Origin: Glandiceps talaboti
Lineage: Eukaryota; Hemichordata; Enteropneusta; Spengelidae
Direction of reading: 5' to 3'
Assembly (NCBI RefSeq): GCF_964340395.1
Contig: NC_135562.1
Coordinates: 20,211,626 to 20,275,625, forward strand
Length of the DNA: 64,000 nucleotides
A program made the position numbers and the translations under genes. Positions 1-12,357 of the stretch are shown in pieces. The notes under the pieces were generated by a model. It worked only from the letters and a program-made list of their open reading frames with translations. It had not been told where the DNA came from and made no database searches. Every line of letters starts with the position of its first letter. Within the stretch, counting starts at the first letter, position 1.

Positions 1-2330
1 ATATTGATATGCAAAATGCAGTCTCACACACGTCGATCTCTCGGAGATACTTCGGTAGGATGAAAACAAAATATCGACACATTTCTCTCGTAGAGGGCGT
101 ATGAAACCCCCTAGCCACACAGAAAAATGTCCAACTTTGCAAAACTTAATTTGTGTGTAGCGCCTATAATTATGAATGGATTTTTTTTTGCGTGTGAAAA
201 AAAAGTTTCTAGTGACTGCTTCGAGGTTTTTATGAAGTTTTTATATGCAAATTCAACTGACGTCCTAGCCTTTACCGCTACCTTAACTAGACTGATTGTC
301 TTGGCATTCACAATATTTATTAGTATACATAACAGTTATGTCTACCTCACCTTTATGACATAAGCACTGCAACTGCAAGATGTACAATCATTCTGGATTG
401 GATGAGCTACACTTGATGCTGTGTAATCACTGCCATCAATTCTTTCTGCAAATTTACTGATAACAACAGCATGAAGTAATTAGCATTTATATTTTATTTG
501 GCATGTATGTGTCTGGTGATTTTTGTAATTACTAGTTGTTCCTACTGCAGGTACAACCCGTTTCATGGAAGTGCTTAATTTCACTTGCTTGCTGTAGTAA
601 TTAAACTAACTCTTTATCAGTGTAAAAAGAGGGCATAACAATCATTTAATGATAGACTCTTAGTATGTGGCAAGTCTAATTATGTAATCAATCTGTAAAC
701 AGGATGCCAGATGCCAGACAACAATCAAGTACACGTGTTTCAATGATGTGGTCAGCCTGATGTGACACAGTGACTGTCAGTGTAACACTAACTGATGACT
801 TGCACAAATGGTTTTCAAAATAATTCAAATTATGCTTATATTTCATCTGCACTATAGCTGTAGGTAAGATTTTGAGCAATATATGACCATTGCAATAATT
901 AGTCATTGTCATAAAAAAGATGGTATGTATTTGTACATTTGACAGTGGTAGGTAGACCAAGGACCTTTGGACTTCCTAACCAAAAGTACTGCAAATTTAA
1001 ACTTATACTTTATATAATTCATCTGAACAGTATCCATCACCTCTTTACTTTCACCAAGGGAGTCAAGATACACCAAATCCCTCTCTCTTATATCTTCACA
1101 GCCTTTGAAAAGGTAGCACAATAAACCAAAGTAAGACTTTAGAGGACATATTGTGTACAAAATACATTTAATGTATTTTTCTTTTTGCACATTATAACAG
1201 GTCATGTTTATAAACGATATGACATATTTAGTTTACAAATGCATAATGTCAATTATATAAAACATATGTCAGTTGATTTGACCACACTTTCCCTGACCTA
1301 CAGTGCAATGAACTTTGATCTTTTGTCATTTGTTGACCTGACCTGGCCTTATTTAGTACAAGAGCATGGTATACTTATACCACAATTGATTATCTCATGT
1401 GTAACGATCTAAGACTGCCCTGTGATGACCTTCAATGATATAGCCACTTTTGCTAAACTTTTGAGGCTCGCCTAAAGAAATAGTCCCTCCCTGCTTACAT
1501 ATGTAGGCAGCATAACAAGAAAACTATGTACAGTGAAGCTAACGAGGATAACAGGAAGTGGTTATTTTCATGCATTACTATACTATGACCAGTGTTGAAT
1601 CTAGATTGCAGCATTGTGAGATTCCCACATTGTTTTCTTGAAAGGCCCCAACGTCAAATAAATTACACACTGCAAAAATACTCAATCAGATAGGGAAGTT
1701 CATGTTTGGGCTTTGATACAAAGCTGCCCATACACAAAGGGCTACCTCTGTTACCATCAAGGAGAGAACGTCAACACAGAAGTTGCTATGTACAATGTAC
1801 GCAGCCGTGATGTGACCCCAGTGATGTCAACTCAACGTACTGATCCTTTGTACTTCGGTGAAGATCACTTTAATGAAGTTTAATATCTGAACTTCTTAAT
1901 TAAAATTACGTTGAAAAATCTGTGAGCAATTTTCTTTCCGCGTGACAATTGATTTCTTTTCTTTTTTGTAAAATAAAATACTTCACCTGACAAGTTTGAG
2001 TTTATGCTTGAAAAATTTGTTGATTGTAAGTTCAGAGACAATGATCGTGTTGTCATCACAAGACGTGTTTTAGTTTGGATGAATTGTGTCATGCGTCTCA
2101 ACTACAGCAAATAAACGACTTTGTAATATCACTGTTTGTATAGTAAACCAGTAACAGGGTAAATAGTGCCAATCAAAATTAATTTTGCAACATCGGCATA
2201 GGAAATATTCAATTTTAAAAAAATCATCAACACGTATATTTTTATCCCAACTACAACTTGACCGTTCAGTGTGAGTCACATATGTCCAGATCGTCAGCTC
2301 AGAACTGAAATGTCAAAGCGAATTATGTCA
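1..2330. other. AT-rich stretch without recognisable genes
   Basis: I see no coding region with a recognisable domain, no RNA gene and no long repeat here. Open frames are under 100 codons, occur on both strands and have AT-driven composition. A distal intron or intergenic sequence is the simplest reading. Confidence 0.6.
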
Positions 2331-2339
2331 TTTTCTCAA

Positions 2340-3050
2340 CCTTTGTGTTCATGTTCAAAGCCAAAGGAGGGAAAGTCAAATGATATAGAATGACGGATAT
2401 ATAAAATTCTGATAAACGGAACACCAAATCCATTAGAGGGCCTCTCAAGACATATTATAAAGAATGAACTTAAGAACAGGATCTTTACCACACCAGTGAG
2501 CCAAGAAAAGTTGCAAGGAGTTCTAAACTCAAGTACTCTAGAATGGGAAAAAATGTATAAATTAATGCTGAAGATGACCATCGACAGCAAAACAAGAGAG
2601 TTTCAATTTAAATTACTACATAACATTCTATATACTAATGAGAAACTCCACAAACTAATTCCCCAGAAATTTACAACCCCTCTCTGTGTACATTCTGCAT
2701 GAACGAAGTCGAAAGCTATGAAGATTTATTCTATGCATGCCCATTTTTAGTGTCCCTGTGGAGGAATGTGTTACTGTATTGGGGAGACTCACTAGAGTTG
2801 AGGTCACCACCAAGCAAACTCTGGTTGATTATATCAGATCCAGATGAACCTCTGTTAGTTAACTTTATTAGTTTGCTGGTAAGAAAACATACTTACTACT
2901 GCAAAATGAACGGAACTAAGCCAAGTTTTGCAGGATTGGCGTCTTTTATAAGACGGATATATCAGATAGAGAACTTTATTGCAAAACAGAAAAACAAATG
3001 ACAGTGCATTTGGAAAAGTGGTCTCCTATATTATTATTTGTGCGATAATT
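2340..3050 (+). pseudogene. LINE ORF2 C-terminal fragment (post-RT zinc-knuckle region)
   Basis: The translation has the typical tail of a non-LTR retrotransposon ORF2 protein. It begins with a region around RIYKILINGTPN, then FQFKLLHNILYTNEKL (about 2600-2650), then a CTFC knuckle with ExxxDLFYACPF (2688-2745) and a late YQIENFIAKQ motif (2960-2990). The protein would be reverse transcriptase/endonuclease of an L1/Tx1-like clade, but only the part after the RT catalytic core is present. It is dead: there is an in-frame TGA near 2392, a dinucleotide duplication near 2686 that shifts the frame just before the CTFC knuckle, and another shift near 2997 before the usual HLEKW ending. No poly-A tail or target duplication was found. 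The clade call is tentative. Confidence 0.75.
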
Positions 3051-3180
3051 GATGTTGTATTCACACAGAAAAAAATACTAGTATACTAGTATTATGACTT
3101 GTACATTTAAGAAAGATAAAATACCATAAATAAAAAAAAGAACTGTCATCATAAAGGACATCGAGCAAGTGGTAACAAAA

Positions 3181-3300
3181 ACAAAGCCGCTTGTGTTTAC
3201 GAAACTTGCCCTGGCTTCATGTATTGTAGCAAACTTGGAAAACAAGCCGCTTGTGTTTATGAAACTTGGCCTGGCTTCATGTATTGTAGCAAACTTGGAA
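3181..3300. repeat. Exact-period 60-bp tandem duplication
   Basis: Two adjacent 60-bp copies (3181-3240, 3241-3300) differ at only a few positions. Both strands stay open across it (99 codons on +, 122 on -), simply because 60 is a multiple of three. I do not recognise either translation and do not call a gene. Confidence 0.85.
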
Positions 3301-3839
3301 AACACAGAGAGCGTTCTGAACTTATTAAACAGGTCTGTGCGATATTTACCTTTGCTGTTATTTATGGGATGTTTGTTTTCGCTATCTGAAAACCTCAGAT
3401 GTTCCGTGCGAAAAATTATAAATCTCCTAGATTTTTGTTTATACATTTATCGCCGAAACATTGATTGAATTCTGTAACCCATATTTGTTAGAATGATTTT
3501 TGTATTATATAATCAAAAAATAATTTTCTGTCTACGCAGTCTGCTTACAGTAATACTAATGGTTTGATAATCTTTTGAAAATAAATCAATCTTTATGTCA
3601 TAAAATTTCTGAGTTTTTTCAAGTAGATATGGTTTGTTTTCCCTTTCAGTTTAAATTGGTCTGTAAATTGTTAGTAAATTAATAGTTACATTTAACAGTA
3701 TTTTAGCTATGAATTAAAAATCATTTAATCCTACAGAATACAGAAACCATTCAAAGGCTATACACTAACAAGCAATTAATATATTTTAATTACATGTTGC
3801 AAGATTAATATGGTGTTCTTGTTTTGGTTTTTTTCTTCC

Positions 3840-4696
3840 AGAAAGAGAATGAGATAAAAACAGTTAAAGACAAATTAAAAGAAATTGAATCAGAACTTAA
3901 TAGTGTGAAAATTTATACGACAAGTCACGAGGAGACAAGAGTACCAAGGGTTACATCAACATCAACACATTCACATAATTGTGTCTTCAAGAAAAGGAAA
4001 ATGTACATCTTACCAACCAAGTGAACCAACCAGGATGACCAATAGACAATCTCATGTTAGTATTCCTTCCATTTCCACTAATGTGTAGGCTGACCAAGTA
4101 TCTGGTGTGGCTGTGACACCCCCTGCTATGTACACACATCAGAAACCTTCCCTATACCAACAGCAACAAGCATGTGCCAGTCTTTGGGTATGCATTATGA
4201 TCCTCAACCTTATATGACTGTTGCACCCACTGCTACTTACCAACCAGGGAAATCAGTTAGGGTCGCCATACCAACAGGAACAAGAATTTCTCAATCTTCC
4301 AGTATCATGCCACATGACCCACAACCTGCTATGAATGTTACACCCCCTACTTATTACCAACCAAGTGTTCCAGGTAGGATTTCCAATATATCTCAAGGAA
4401 CTGGCATTACTGTGGCCCCCTCCTTGTGTTTCACTGAGGGTAATCCAGAGCAAGTAATGACTGTTCCACCTTCTTCTACTTACCAAATGGAATCTGCCAG
4501 GATCACCAACTTTGCACCACCAATAACATGTATTTCACTCGCCTCAATCAATATGCAGGATGAGCCTTGTGCCATGAGTGTTACATCTGCTACTTACCAA
4601 CCTGATAAATCAGCTGGAATATCCACACCAACAGTAACAAGGATAAACTCATCCTCCAGTTTCACAGAAAACTCTGCCAGTGCTACTAGACAATGA
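3840..4696 (+). pseudogene. Decayed coiled-coil / TYQP-repeat ORF, unknown family
   Basis: A splice acceptor (pyrimidine tract ending TTCCAG at 3840) opens a frame that starts with a short charged coiled coil (KENEIKTVKDKLKEIESEL). It runs through at least two frameshifts (about 4010-4030 and 4090-4170) into a Ser/Thr/Pro-rich part, 4172-4696. There a degenerate unit of roughly 45 residues recurs, with the anchors HDPQPxM, VxPxxTYQP and IPTxTRIS. The PPPYQP motif upstream of the coiled-coil ORF at 8.0 kb resembles these units, so the two blocks may be parts of one gene split by 3 kb of later insertions. I do not recognise the family, and the function is unknown. Confidence 0.45.
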
Positions 4697-5469
4697 CTGA
4701 ACAACACCTACTTTGGACAGAGTCCTGTGTATTGTAATATTCCTGCTTTCTACTTATTCCTTGGAAAAGGCTCAATTTTACTGCCAAAATACTGGAGTCA
4801 GGAGTGTAACAAAGGCAATATACTCCTCAATGTGACTATGCACTACACTCAACATATTGCCAGCAATTCTGGTTGATAAATTAGTGTTACAGTATTGCTA
4901 TGACAAAATAGAGTGCAGTTGCATAACCTCCATTAGTAGCTTGGTTACAAGGGAAAATTTATAATTTTGATTTACAAGATGAACGCCACCCCCACCCCCA
5001 CCCCAGGGGCCTTCACCCCAATAAATTAACTAGCTCTCAGCTCTGTTCACAATAACAACAAAGTACAACTTTTAAGTCACATTACAAGTTCATGTATTTT
5101 GTACCCTGACTACAAAATACAACTTTCTATTTTATACATTTTATAGTTTGCTCAATTAGCAAACACAACTTTTGAGCTCAAGGTACTGTTCGTGGAATCA
5201 AACAATACATTTGTTTAAATTGTATTCACTGTGACAAAATACAACTCTTCTGTTAGCTTAAAGTTAACTGTACATTGTCAAACACTTTATAAATATTTGG
5301 TTCCTCACTTCCAAATACAACTTTCAGTTCAAAATACTTTTCATGGAATCAGACAAAACATAACACCCCACAGTCAACTTACAATTGTGATTGTCAATGC
5401 AATATCACGTTTCATGATCAACAAGTCACCATAGATAACTGACACTTTGATATTCGTTGAATATTTGAT
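4697..5469. other. Non-coding spacer, low complexity
   Basis: No coding signal. It holds a CCCCCA-type C-rich run (4987-5009) and several diffuse repeats of an ACAAAATACAACTTT-like motif between 5060 and 5340. Confidence 0.5.
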
Positions 5470-6010
5470 ATTTTTAAGGAAAATCTGCAAAATAACATTT
5501 CACCAAGTTTCAGACTCATTGACCAAGTACTTTTTGAGATATAAATTTTTGACCAAAAATTCACATTTTTACACCTAATTTGCATATCACTCATGGAATC
5601 ATCATATGCTTACTATTTCTTTGTCCATACATCCCTAGATGCATTCCCACTAAACTTCAGTCCAATCTGTTCAGTGGCTTTGGAACCATAGATTTTTGAC
5701 CAAAAAGACACATTTTTAGCCCTACATGTAGTCTGCATATTATTGGGAAAATCATCATGTTATGAATGTATCCCAATTATCTCACCCCTATGTATGTTCC
5801 CACCAAATTTAATGCTAATCTACCAAGTCGTTTTGATGTTGTTGTTTTTTGTTTTTTGTTTTTTTGTTTTTTTTTTATCAAAAAACATTTTTTGACCCAA
5901 ATGTATTTGCATACGTGTATGTATCCCATAGTATGTTGTCATTGTGCAAAGTTTGAGAGAAATCAGTTGAGCCATGTCTGAAAAATGACTCTGGACAGAA
6001 GCACGGAACC
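5470..6010. repeat. Degenerate ~145-bp tandem repeats, dispersed family
   Basis: Three diverged units share the sub-motifs TTTTTGACCAAAAA, TTTGCATAT, GGAATCATCAT and CCAAATTTAATGCTAATCT. The block ends with GTTGAGCCATGTCTGAAAAATGA-like sequence, a type of terminus also seen near 10.35 kb and 56.24 kb. It looks like the terminal array of a non-autonomous element. Confidence 0.6.
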
Positions 6011-6208
6011 CATTCATCAGGTGGGGACTAAAATATCAACCTAAATAGGGTTCCCGTTAAACAGTTTTTGTGTTACCCTACATCAATACTTTGTTAACTG
6101 AAAAAATAACAGAGAAAATTTCCAATTTTCTTGTGTATTTCTTGCAACGTCCACCTACAAATTCTTGATACGTGTACTATATGAGTTGCATTATTGTTCC
6201 ATTGAGGA

Positions 6209-6881
6209 TTATTCTATCTCAATAAGTTGTAACAGGCTACAATATTTTGTGCACTTACGATTTAATACAAAGTTGTCAATGGCATCTTGTGTTAGATTAC
6301 CAGTGGTGAAAAGGAATTTATCATCATCAGTCAGCAACTCTTTAGAAGCAATTTCAGGGTCAAAGAGATTTTCTTTACAACCCTGAATGTCTACCACAAT
6401 CAGATCTTGTTGTGATTGATCATAAGAGTAGTGTGCCAAGCTTTCTGCCTTGTCTCTCTGAGCGGTCTGAGGTTCACAATGGTGTCATCATTGTTAATAT
6501 ATTTGATAAAATCTCCATTGATATATTCTTCTACAGTTACATATTGGTTATTCTCACTTTCCATTTTGCCAAGATATATGTTGTTGTATGAGGGAGTTTT
6601 CCCATATGAGTGCAACAGACTTTTCTTTTGCAGATCACGTTCAAGTTGTGAATCAAAGTTTTTTGCCAACAAGTGCATTTGACCAACTTTCTTTGTATGT
6701 TCTTCTGGTGATTGACCCGTTTCTGTAATGCCTTTCAAAGCATCTGGCAGGTACTTCTTTACTACCCAGGTGCATTGGTTAACTTTGAATTGTGGCTAAC
6801 AGCTTTGAAAGCTTCACGAAACCCTCCTTTGCTAAATGGTTGTTTGTCTACATGTACTGTAAACTGAACCGTCTCTGACAT
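6209..6881 (-). pseudogene. Intronless alpha-kinase domain pseudogene
   Basis: The protein resembles the atypical alpha-kinase family (eEF2 kinase, myosin heavy chain kinase, TRPM7 type), which phosphorylates Ser/Thr. From a candidate ATG at 6881 it reads a glycine-containing loop (SKGGFREAFKA), then WVVKKY with the ATP-contacting lysine, VGQMHLLAKNF, TVEEYINGDFIKYINN, a VVDIQG segment, LFDPEIA, and GNLTQDAIDNF followed by a CTKYC zinc-ligand end. About 224 codons cover one complete domain and little else. Two single-base frameshifts break it, near 6777 (before CTWVVKK) and near 6470 (before AHYSYDQS). No intron interrupts it, which fits a retrocopy or a single-exon domain gene. The N-terminal and C-terminal extensions usual in host kinases are absent. 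Confidence 0.85.
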
Positions 6882-7756
6882 CAGCAACCACCGGCGCCAT
6901 TAGGTTTATATCAAAAGAAAACAGACTGATAACAGTTATTGTTTTTTCATTTATGACTTTCCCTAGTTTCAGCATATCTTTTTCCAAATGCATGAGACAC
7001 TGTTAAAGTTTGGTATTGTACGTACACAACAAGTACCTTGTATATAATATATGTTATGTTGTTTCATGTTGATTAAAAAATTCAAATAGCAAGCCATGAT
7101 AAAATTGTTTTACAGATTAAAAATCAAAAATAAATACCAAATTCTTATCTAAATGGCCACTTTGAACAACCTCAAATTTGTGTCACGTGTGTCGATCTTT
7201 GTGTCACTTTTTAATATTCCTTGACCTTTTCCATGATTATTATTAAATGTGTGTTAATATCATTCACAGTGAAATATATCAAATTCTATGGACTTTTACT
7301 TCCCTTTACTTTGGTACATGTATAGTCCCCAAATTCTATTTTCTGCTCTCATAATATGATAATGATATGTAAATTATATGTAAATTTCATTATCCCTCTC
7401 TTGCATCAAATGTGGGGAAAAGCCTGTACGTACACAAAATATAACATGTACGTAAACAAGCTTTTGTAAAAAAAAAAAAAAAAAAACTGAATGGGGACTA
7501 GTAGATATCCTAGGGGACTAGTGCCAGTGGATTGCAATTTCCACTAGTCCTGGTCTAGTAGGTTTTGACAGAAAATTTTAACCCCTGCTCATCTAGCAAT
7601 GTAGCATCTCCTATATCAATCTCACACTCTCTCTCCACCAATCTGTCCATCTATCTTAACCACCACATATCCAAATATCAAAAAGAACACTACATTGGCC
7701 CATTGCACATTAACATTGGCTCCTTATATAGTCATTTAGTGTAGTGTAGTGGTGCT
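6882..7756. other. Non-coding spacer with poly-A run and short hairpin
   Basis: No gene seen. A run of about 18 A at 7468-7486 is followed by an inverted pair GGACTAGTG ... CACTAGTCC (about 7513-7552). It could be the scar of a small retro-insertion, but no body sequence is recognisable. Confidence 0.4.
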
Positions 7757-8689
7757 GTGTCATCGTTTGAAGCACTACAACATTTTCTGAATAGTACACT
7801 ATGTTGGCAACCAAGAAAGGGAACAAAGTATGTAAACTGTAAAGTTTCTGGGCCAAGTTTGGAAGTCACCAATGTTGCTGGTGAATCTGAGAAATCTCAA
7901 TGTGCAACCTCCCCTACGCAAGATACTTACCTGAACCAATACCAAACTTGCTGACATTCCACCTCCCTACCAACCCAGCCTGCCTTCCAATGAAGTCTAT
8001 ATGCATAAAATGTCACCTCCCACTTATGAGGAAGCAATGTGTAAAGAGAAAAGAAGACAGATCCAAGTGTGTACAGTAGACAGCAAAGAAAGACATTGGA
8101 AGAAAAAGTATGATCAGCTTAGATGTGTCAATGTTCGAACAAAAGATGCCCTTACTCTGAAGAAGAGAAAAGCAGAAGAAACTCTGGCTATCACAACGGA
8201 AGCAATGAAACAAGTCCATAGCATGTCAAAAAAGAAAGTAGAAGAATCTAAAGAAAGAGTAGAAGCAGCAAACAGAATGGTGGAGCTAGAAAAAAGAAAA
8301 ACACAAGATACAGTCACTCAATGTAAAGAAGAGAAACTCATACTTGTAAAAACAATGGAACTCAAACATGACAATGAAAAACAAGCTGTAGTCAAAGACA
8401 TGAAGCAAACGTTGACGAAGGAAAAGCAGACACTCTTACAGCAATGTGAGAAAAATGATGATAAGCGTTACAAAACAATACAACATCTCCACAAACAACT
8501 AACATTGGAGAAGCAGCATATAGAAAAGTGGAAAAATACAGCAGAAACCATGATGGATATAGCAAATGAAAAAGAAATAACATGCAATAGAGTTGAAAAC
8601 AAAGCAAAGAAGATGACTGCCATTGAGCAGAAGGTCTTGCGCAGAGATAAAAATATCAATACAGTGAACCTGTCATACAAACTGTATTG
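7757..8689 (+). pseudogene. Coiled-coil N-terminal region of a transposase-like gene
   Basis: A frame from 7757 to 7954 shifts once into the 8001-8690 frame, whose upstream part reads PPPYQP and then PPTYEEAM. It continues as about 200 residues of strongly charged Lys/Glu-rich coiled coil with few hydrophobics. It then shifts frame again at about 8655 into the transposase-like part that follows. The order coiled coil then catalytic-like region suggests a single protein. I do not know the family by name. Confidence 0.5.
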
Positions 8690-10020
8690 AGTAATTTGAG
8701 TCCTGTAGATGTAAAATCAACGTCCCTACCAAAACAAAGTACAGCTCAACGTATGAAAATGGAAGCAGGCTGTCTTGCTAGCATATGTGGTTTTCACACT
8801 AGGTTTAACCCCAGTAGCTGGTGGACATTCAGAGGACACACTGGACAGCTTACGCCAGCATCTAGCAGATCTTGCCCGTCTTGCTAAGGACATTGGAAGT
8901 ACCAACCCAGATGAAATATACACACTTTCTAATATCCAATCAAAAATGTCGTTTTGTCACTGAAGTGAAATTAACAAGGCTTTTGATTGATGAAAAAAAG
9001 AAGGCCATATCAGACTTGGATGAGTTATTAATTCAAGAGCAAGTTGACAAATCATATATCCATGCTTTTACATGTGCAGCCCACAAAGTACATAATACAA
9101 CTGAAGCAATGTCAAGGGCAGTGGTCAAATACCTATGGTCAGAAGCCAATGTTCAAACTGACAACAGAACACAAAGAAGACTAACTGGAGGGCGGAAACA
9201 CATTTAAGAGTGTGATAAACTGTTATGTATGGAATCGAAAAAAGAATATGCTAGAGGGAAATATAAATCATTCTGTTTAGCCAATGATGTCAACTTAGAT
9301 GGAGACCTTTTCCAACCAATAGTTGGGTCAAGATACTTAGTTTACTTTCAAAATGCTATTCCTACATATTGTGCCCAAGAAATCATCAGAATGTTCTTCA
9401 TGTTCGTGATGTAAAAGGCAGTTGGAATAGATGGGAAAGCAGTGTGTATGAAGAGTATCTGGACAGCAAAGTCCTGGCTGAGCAGGGGGCATATGCTATT
9501 TTGCATTATGAAGTGTTGCTGCCACTATTGAAGAAGTCTAAAAGTGCAGACAATCCATTTGCCATGAATGACTTCTGCAACTGAAAAACTGAGAAGATGG
9601 ACATCTGATGCTGATGGACTCTTTGTAGGTTCCGAGACATTATGGCCGGATAGCCATTGTGCCAAACTTGATTCATACATGGAATAAATCAGGGAACAAC
9701 ATGAAACAGATGGACTAGTCAAAGTACTCCTGAAGTTGTGTTGTCAAGCTGGTTTTGAAAAACTAAAACTCCATGCTAGAGAACATCTACCTGGTGGTGA
9801 ATTCAGTAACCCTACACCTGTCCAACAATCTGCAGCAAGACTTCTTACCAGAGCAACTAATGATGAGTGCGAACGTGACTTTGGTCAACTTGATCAACAA
9901 TATCGTGTTGCACCGTCCAGCAACCCACTGCACTGTCTTTGTCAAGCATTGTCAGAGCAAAGCGAGATCATGCTTCACTGTGAATACAAAACCAAAATCC
10001 AACTGACCAACAATAAATAG
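8690..10020 (+). pseudogene. Decayed transposase-like ORF, uncharacterised family
   Basis: Successive + strand frames read as one protein broken by several shifts and stops. It contains GHSEDTLDSLRQHLADLARL, then VTEVKLTRLLIDEKKKA, YIHAFTCAAHKVHN, GSRYLVYFQNA, AEQGAYAILHYEVLLPLL and NDECERDFGQLDQQY. The HAFxCAAH and NDxCERDFGxLD patterns resemble large uncharacterised proteins present in many copies in marine invertebrate genomes, which I take to be transposon-encoded. I recognise this by memory of the pattern, not by a named domain. At least five disruptions (about 8655, 8770, 8965, 9207, 9400) make it non-functional. Confidence 0.5.
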
Positions 10021-11310
10021 TGAATGCATCTGTGAAGGAAGCAAACTTCCTTCGACAGCAACATGGTACCAAGGATGCCAAATGAAGGAGACTTTATGAG
10101 GAGAGGGAAGTACACAACACAAAGAAGAGACAGAAGATTAGAGAGAGTAGAGCATGTACAACAGCAAACAGAACCCAAAATGTTGAGAAATTAAAATCAG
10201 GGACACTATTTACACACTGTCACAGGATTGGCCAACTAAATAGTAAGGAAGTACAAGAACAGATACAACTGTGGGTCACTCTGAGAGATGAAGATAAGCT
10301 CACAACCAGAGACTTTGATTACCAAATTTCATTACAATTGAGCCAGTCGTTTATGAAATTAATGACAGACAGATACAGCCACACACAGATGGACGGACAA
10401 GCACACACAGACATTATGCAATTTAGCCATTAAGATTAAGGTATATCACCAAGCTGTAAAGGACACATGAATTTCCCAATACATGTACTAAATAATCTGA
10501 CATTTAAAGCTTGCATCCTAAAGATATTGCCTAAAGAGTCAGAATATGCTAATGGGTGCCAAAAGTGGGACACAGACATGACAATTTCAACTGAATGACA
10601 TCAACAAATGATTTGTCTCTGAATAACTTACAAGGATGGGTCTATCATTCTCAATATATGAAAAGATAACTTGAAGTCATCTTCATTTCTAAATGTGATT
10701 TATTGTGTCACTGTTACGGATGTTACATGGACAGACATTTCCCAAAATTATATCAAAAATTCTTACAATCAAAGTGGTCAAACATCAAAGTTTCTTCTTG
10801 ATAATATCATTTGTAAGTTGTTTCATTGTTATGTGGTAAAATTTTGACATATAATTACTGTAAAGTAATAAAAATCAACAATTTCATGTTATTTTTAAAG
10901 ACTAGCTTTGACATTATTCGTTTTAGTTCATGAATTTAGCAGTTGCAAATGAAAGAAAGTGTCACAGGTATAGTTGTTTGTCCACTCATAAGAATCAAAA
11001 CATGAAAATGAATCATAGTGTAAGAATACAATAGAAAGTGTCTGACAAATATTTCAACTGTGTGCATTACGGACGTTATAGGGAACGGACACAAAATCTC
11101 TAGTTCTCACAAATGCCATTGAAGTTTATTGACAGAGATATATATCGTTAATATGAAATAATTGACATGTAAGCCATGAATTCAAAATAAAGAGTAGCCA
11201 CAACTAAACCTCTTAACAGTTTCAGTTCTGAATTATTGTCTGCTATTCAATGAGAGATGAGTAACAGTTCATTATAGTCATTTCAATTTGGAATTGTTCC
11301 TGTCAAATGT
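10021..11310. other. Non-coding, with a dispersed-repeat terminus at 10326-10440
   Basis: At 10326-10440 the sequence CAAATTTCATTACAATTGAG leads into degenerate GACAGA/GACGGAC-rich DNA. It nearly matches 56250-56300, where the same phrase leads into a long GACA array. I therefore read it as the 3' end of one dispersed repeat family. The remainder up to 11.3 kb shows no gene. Confidence 0.55.
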
Positions 11311-11548
11311 CGAACACATGTAAGCTACTGCTCATTTTCCATGAGTTTCATTATTTTGGTAAATGTTGACAGATAAGTAACAGTCCATTTCAATGTTTTT
11401 CAACTGAATATCAGGAGGTACACTACAGTCCATTTATACAAGTTTCATTTTAGATGAAACCATGAGTAAAGCCAGTCTATTCATAGAACAGTTTCATTTT
11501 TTTCATATCAAAACAATAAAAACAAAGTACAGGTAAGTTATACAACCC

Positions 11549-11765
11549 ATAACACCAAAGTAAAGCGTTTTCTGTATGTAACACAGCTGTTTATACCATC
11601 CATATCAAGTGTAAAAGTATATTGTTGCATTTGCTAATAGACCACAGTAGAAAGGCCACATGCTAGGCTTGTAAATAAACCAATTGAAACAGTATACTTT
11701 TACACTTGATGTGAATGCTATAAACGAGTGTAGCACATAAAGAAAGTGCTTTACTTCAGTGTTAC
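11549..11765. mobile_element. Foldback/MITE-like element, copy 1
   Basis: Two arms of about 90-100 bp are inverted relative to each other around a 45-60 bp spacer. The left arm begins AACACCAAAGTAAAGC; the right arm ends GCTTTACTTCAGTGTT. The inner parts around CATATCAAGTGTAAAAGTAT pair almost perfectly. It has no coding capacity. It was presumably inserted before the 597-bp duplication, since both copies contain it. Confidence 0.75.
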
Positions 11766-12148
11766 TCGCTGTAATTCTTATGAGATTTTTTTGTTCTTTA
11801 CATCAAATTCCAAAAATTGAAATTGTACATACATGTACTTAGTCTATGAAAGCCACAACTCTTAACAGTGATTTAAGTATGATTCAAGAATGTGAACAAG
11901 TAAATGTCAAACACACGTAAGCTACTGCTCATTTTCCATGACAGTTTCATTATTTTGGTAAATGTTGACAGATAAGTAACAGTCCATTTCAATGTTTTTC
12001 AACTGAATTTCAGGAGGTACACTACAGTCCATTTATACAAGTTTCATTTTAGATGAAACCATGAGTAAAGCCAGTCTATTCATAGAACAGTTTCATTTTT
12101 TTCGTATCAAAACAATAAAAACAAAGTACAGGTAAGTTATACAACCCA

Positions 12149-12357
12149 TAACACTAAAGTAAAGCGTTTTCTGTATGTAACACAGCTGTTATAGCATCCA
12201 TATCAAGTGTAAAAGTATATTGTTTCATTTGCTAATAGACCACAGTAGAAAGGCCACATGCTAGGCCAACTGAAACAGTATACTTTTACACTTGATATGA
12301 ATGCTATAAACGAGTGTAGCACATAGAGAAAGCAAGTGCTTTACTTCAGTGTTACTC
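12149..12357. mobile_element. Foldback/MITE-like element, copy 2
   Basis: Same hairpin as at 11.55 kb, carried in the second 597-bp copy. In the inner 34 bp, 32 positions pair. The spacer is shorter than in copy 1. Confidence 0.75.

Noticed and set aside
3078-3468. Two long overlapping frames on opposite strands at the 60-bp duplication
   Set aside because: Both arise because a 60-bp repeat preserves frame; neither has a recognisable domain, splice context or codon signal.
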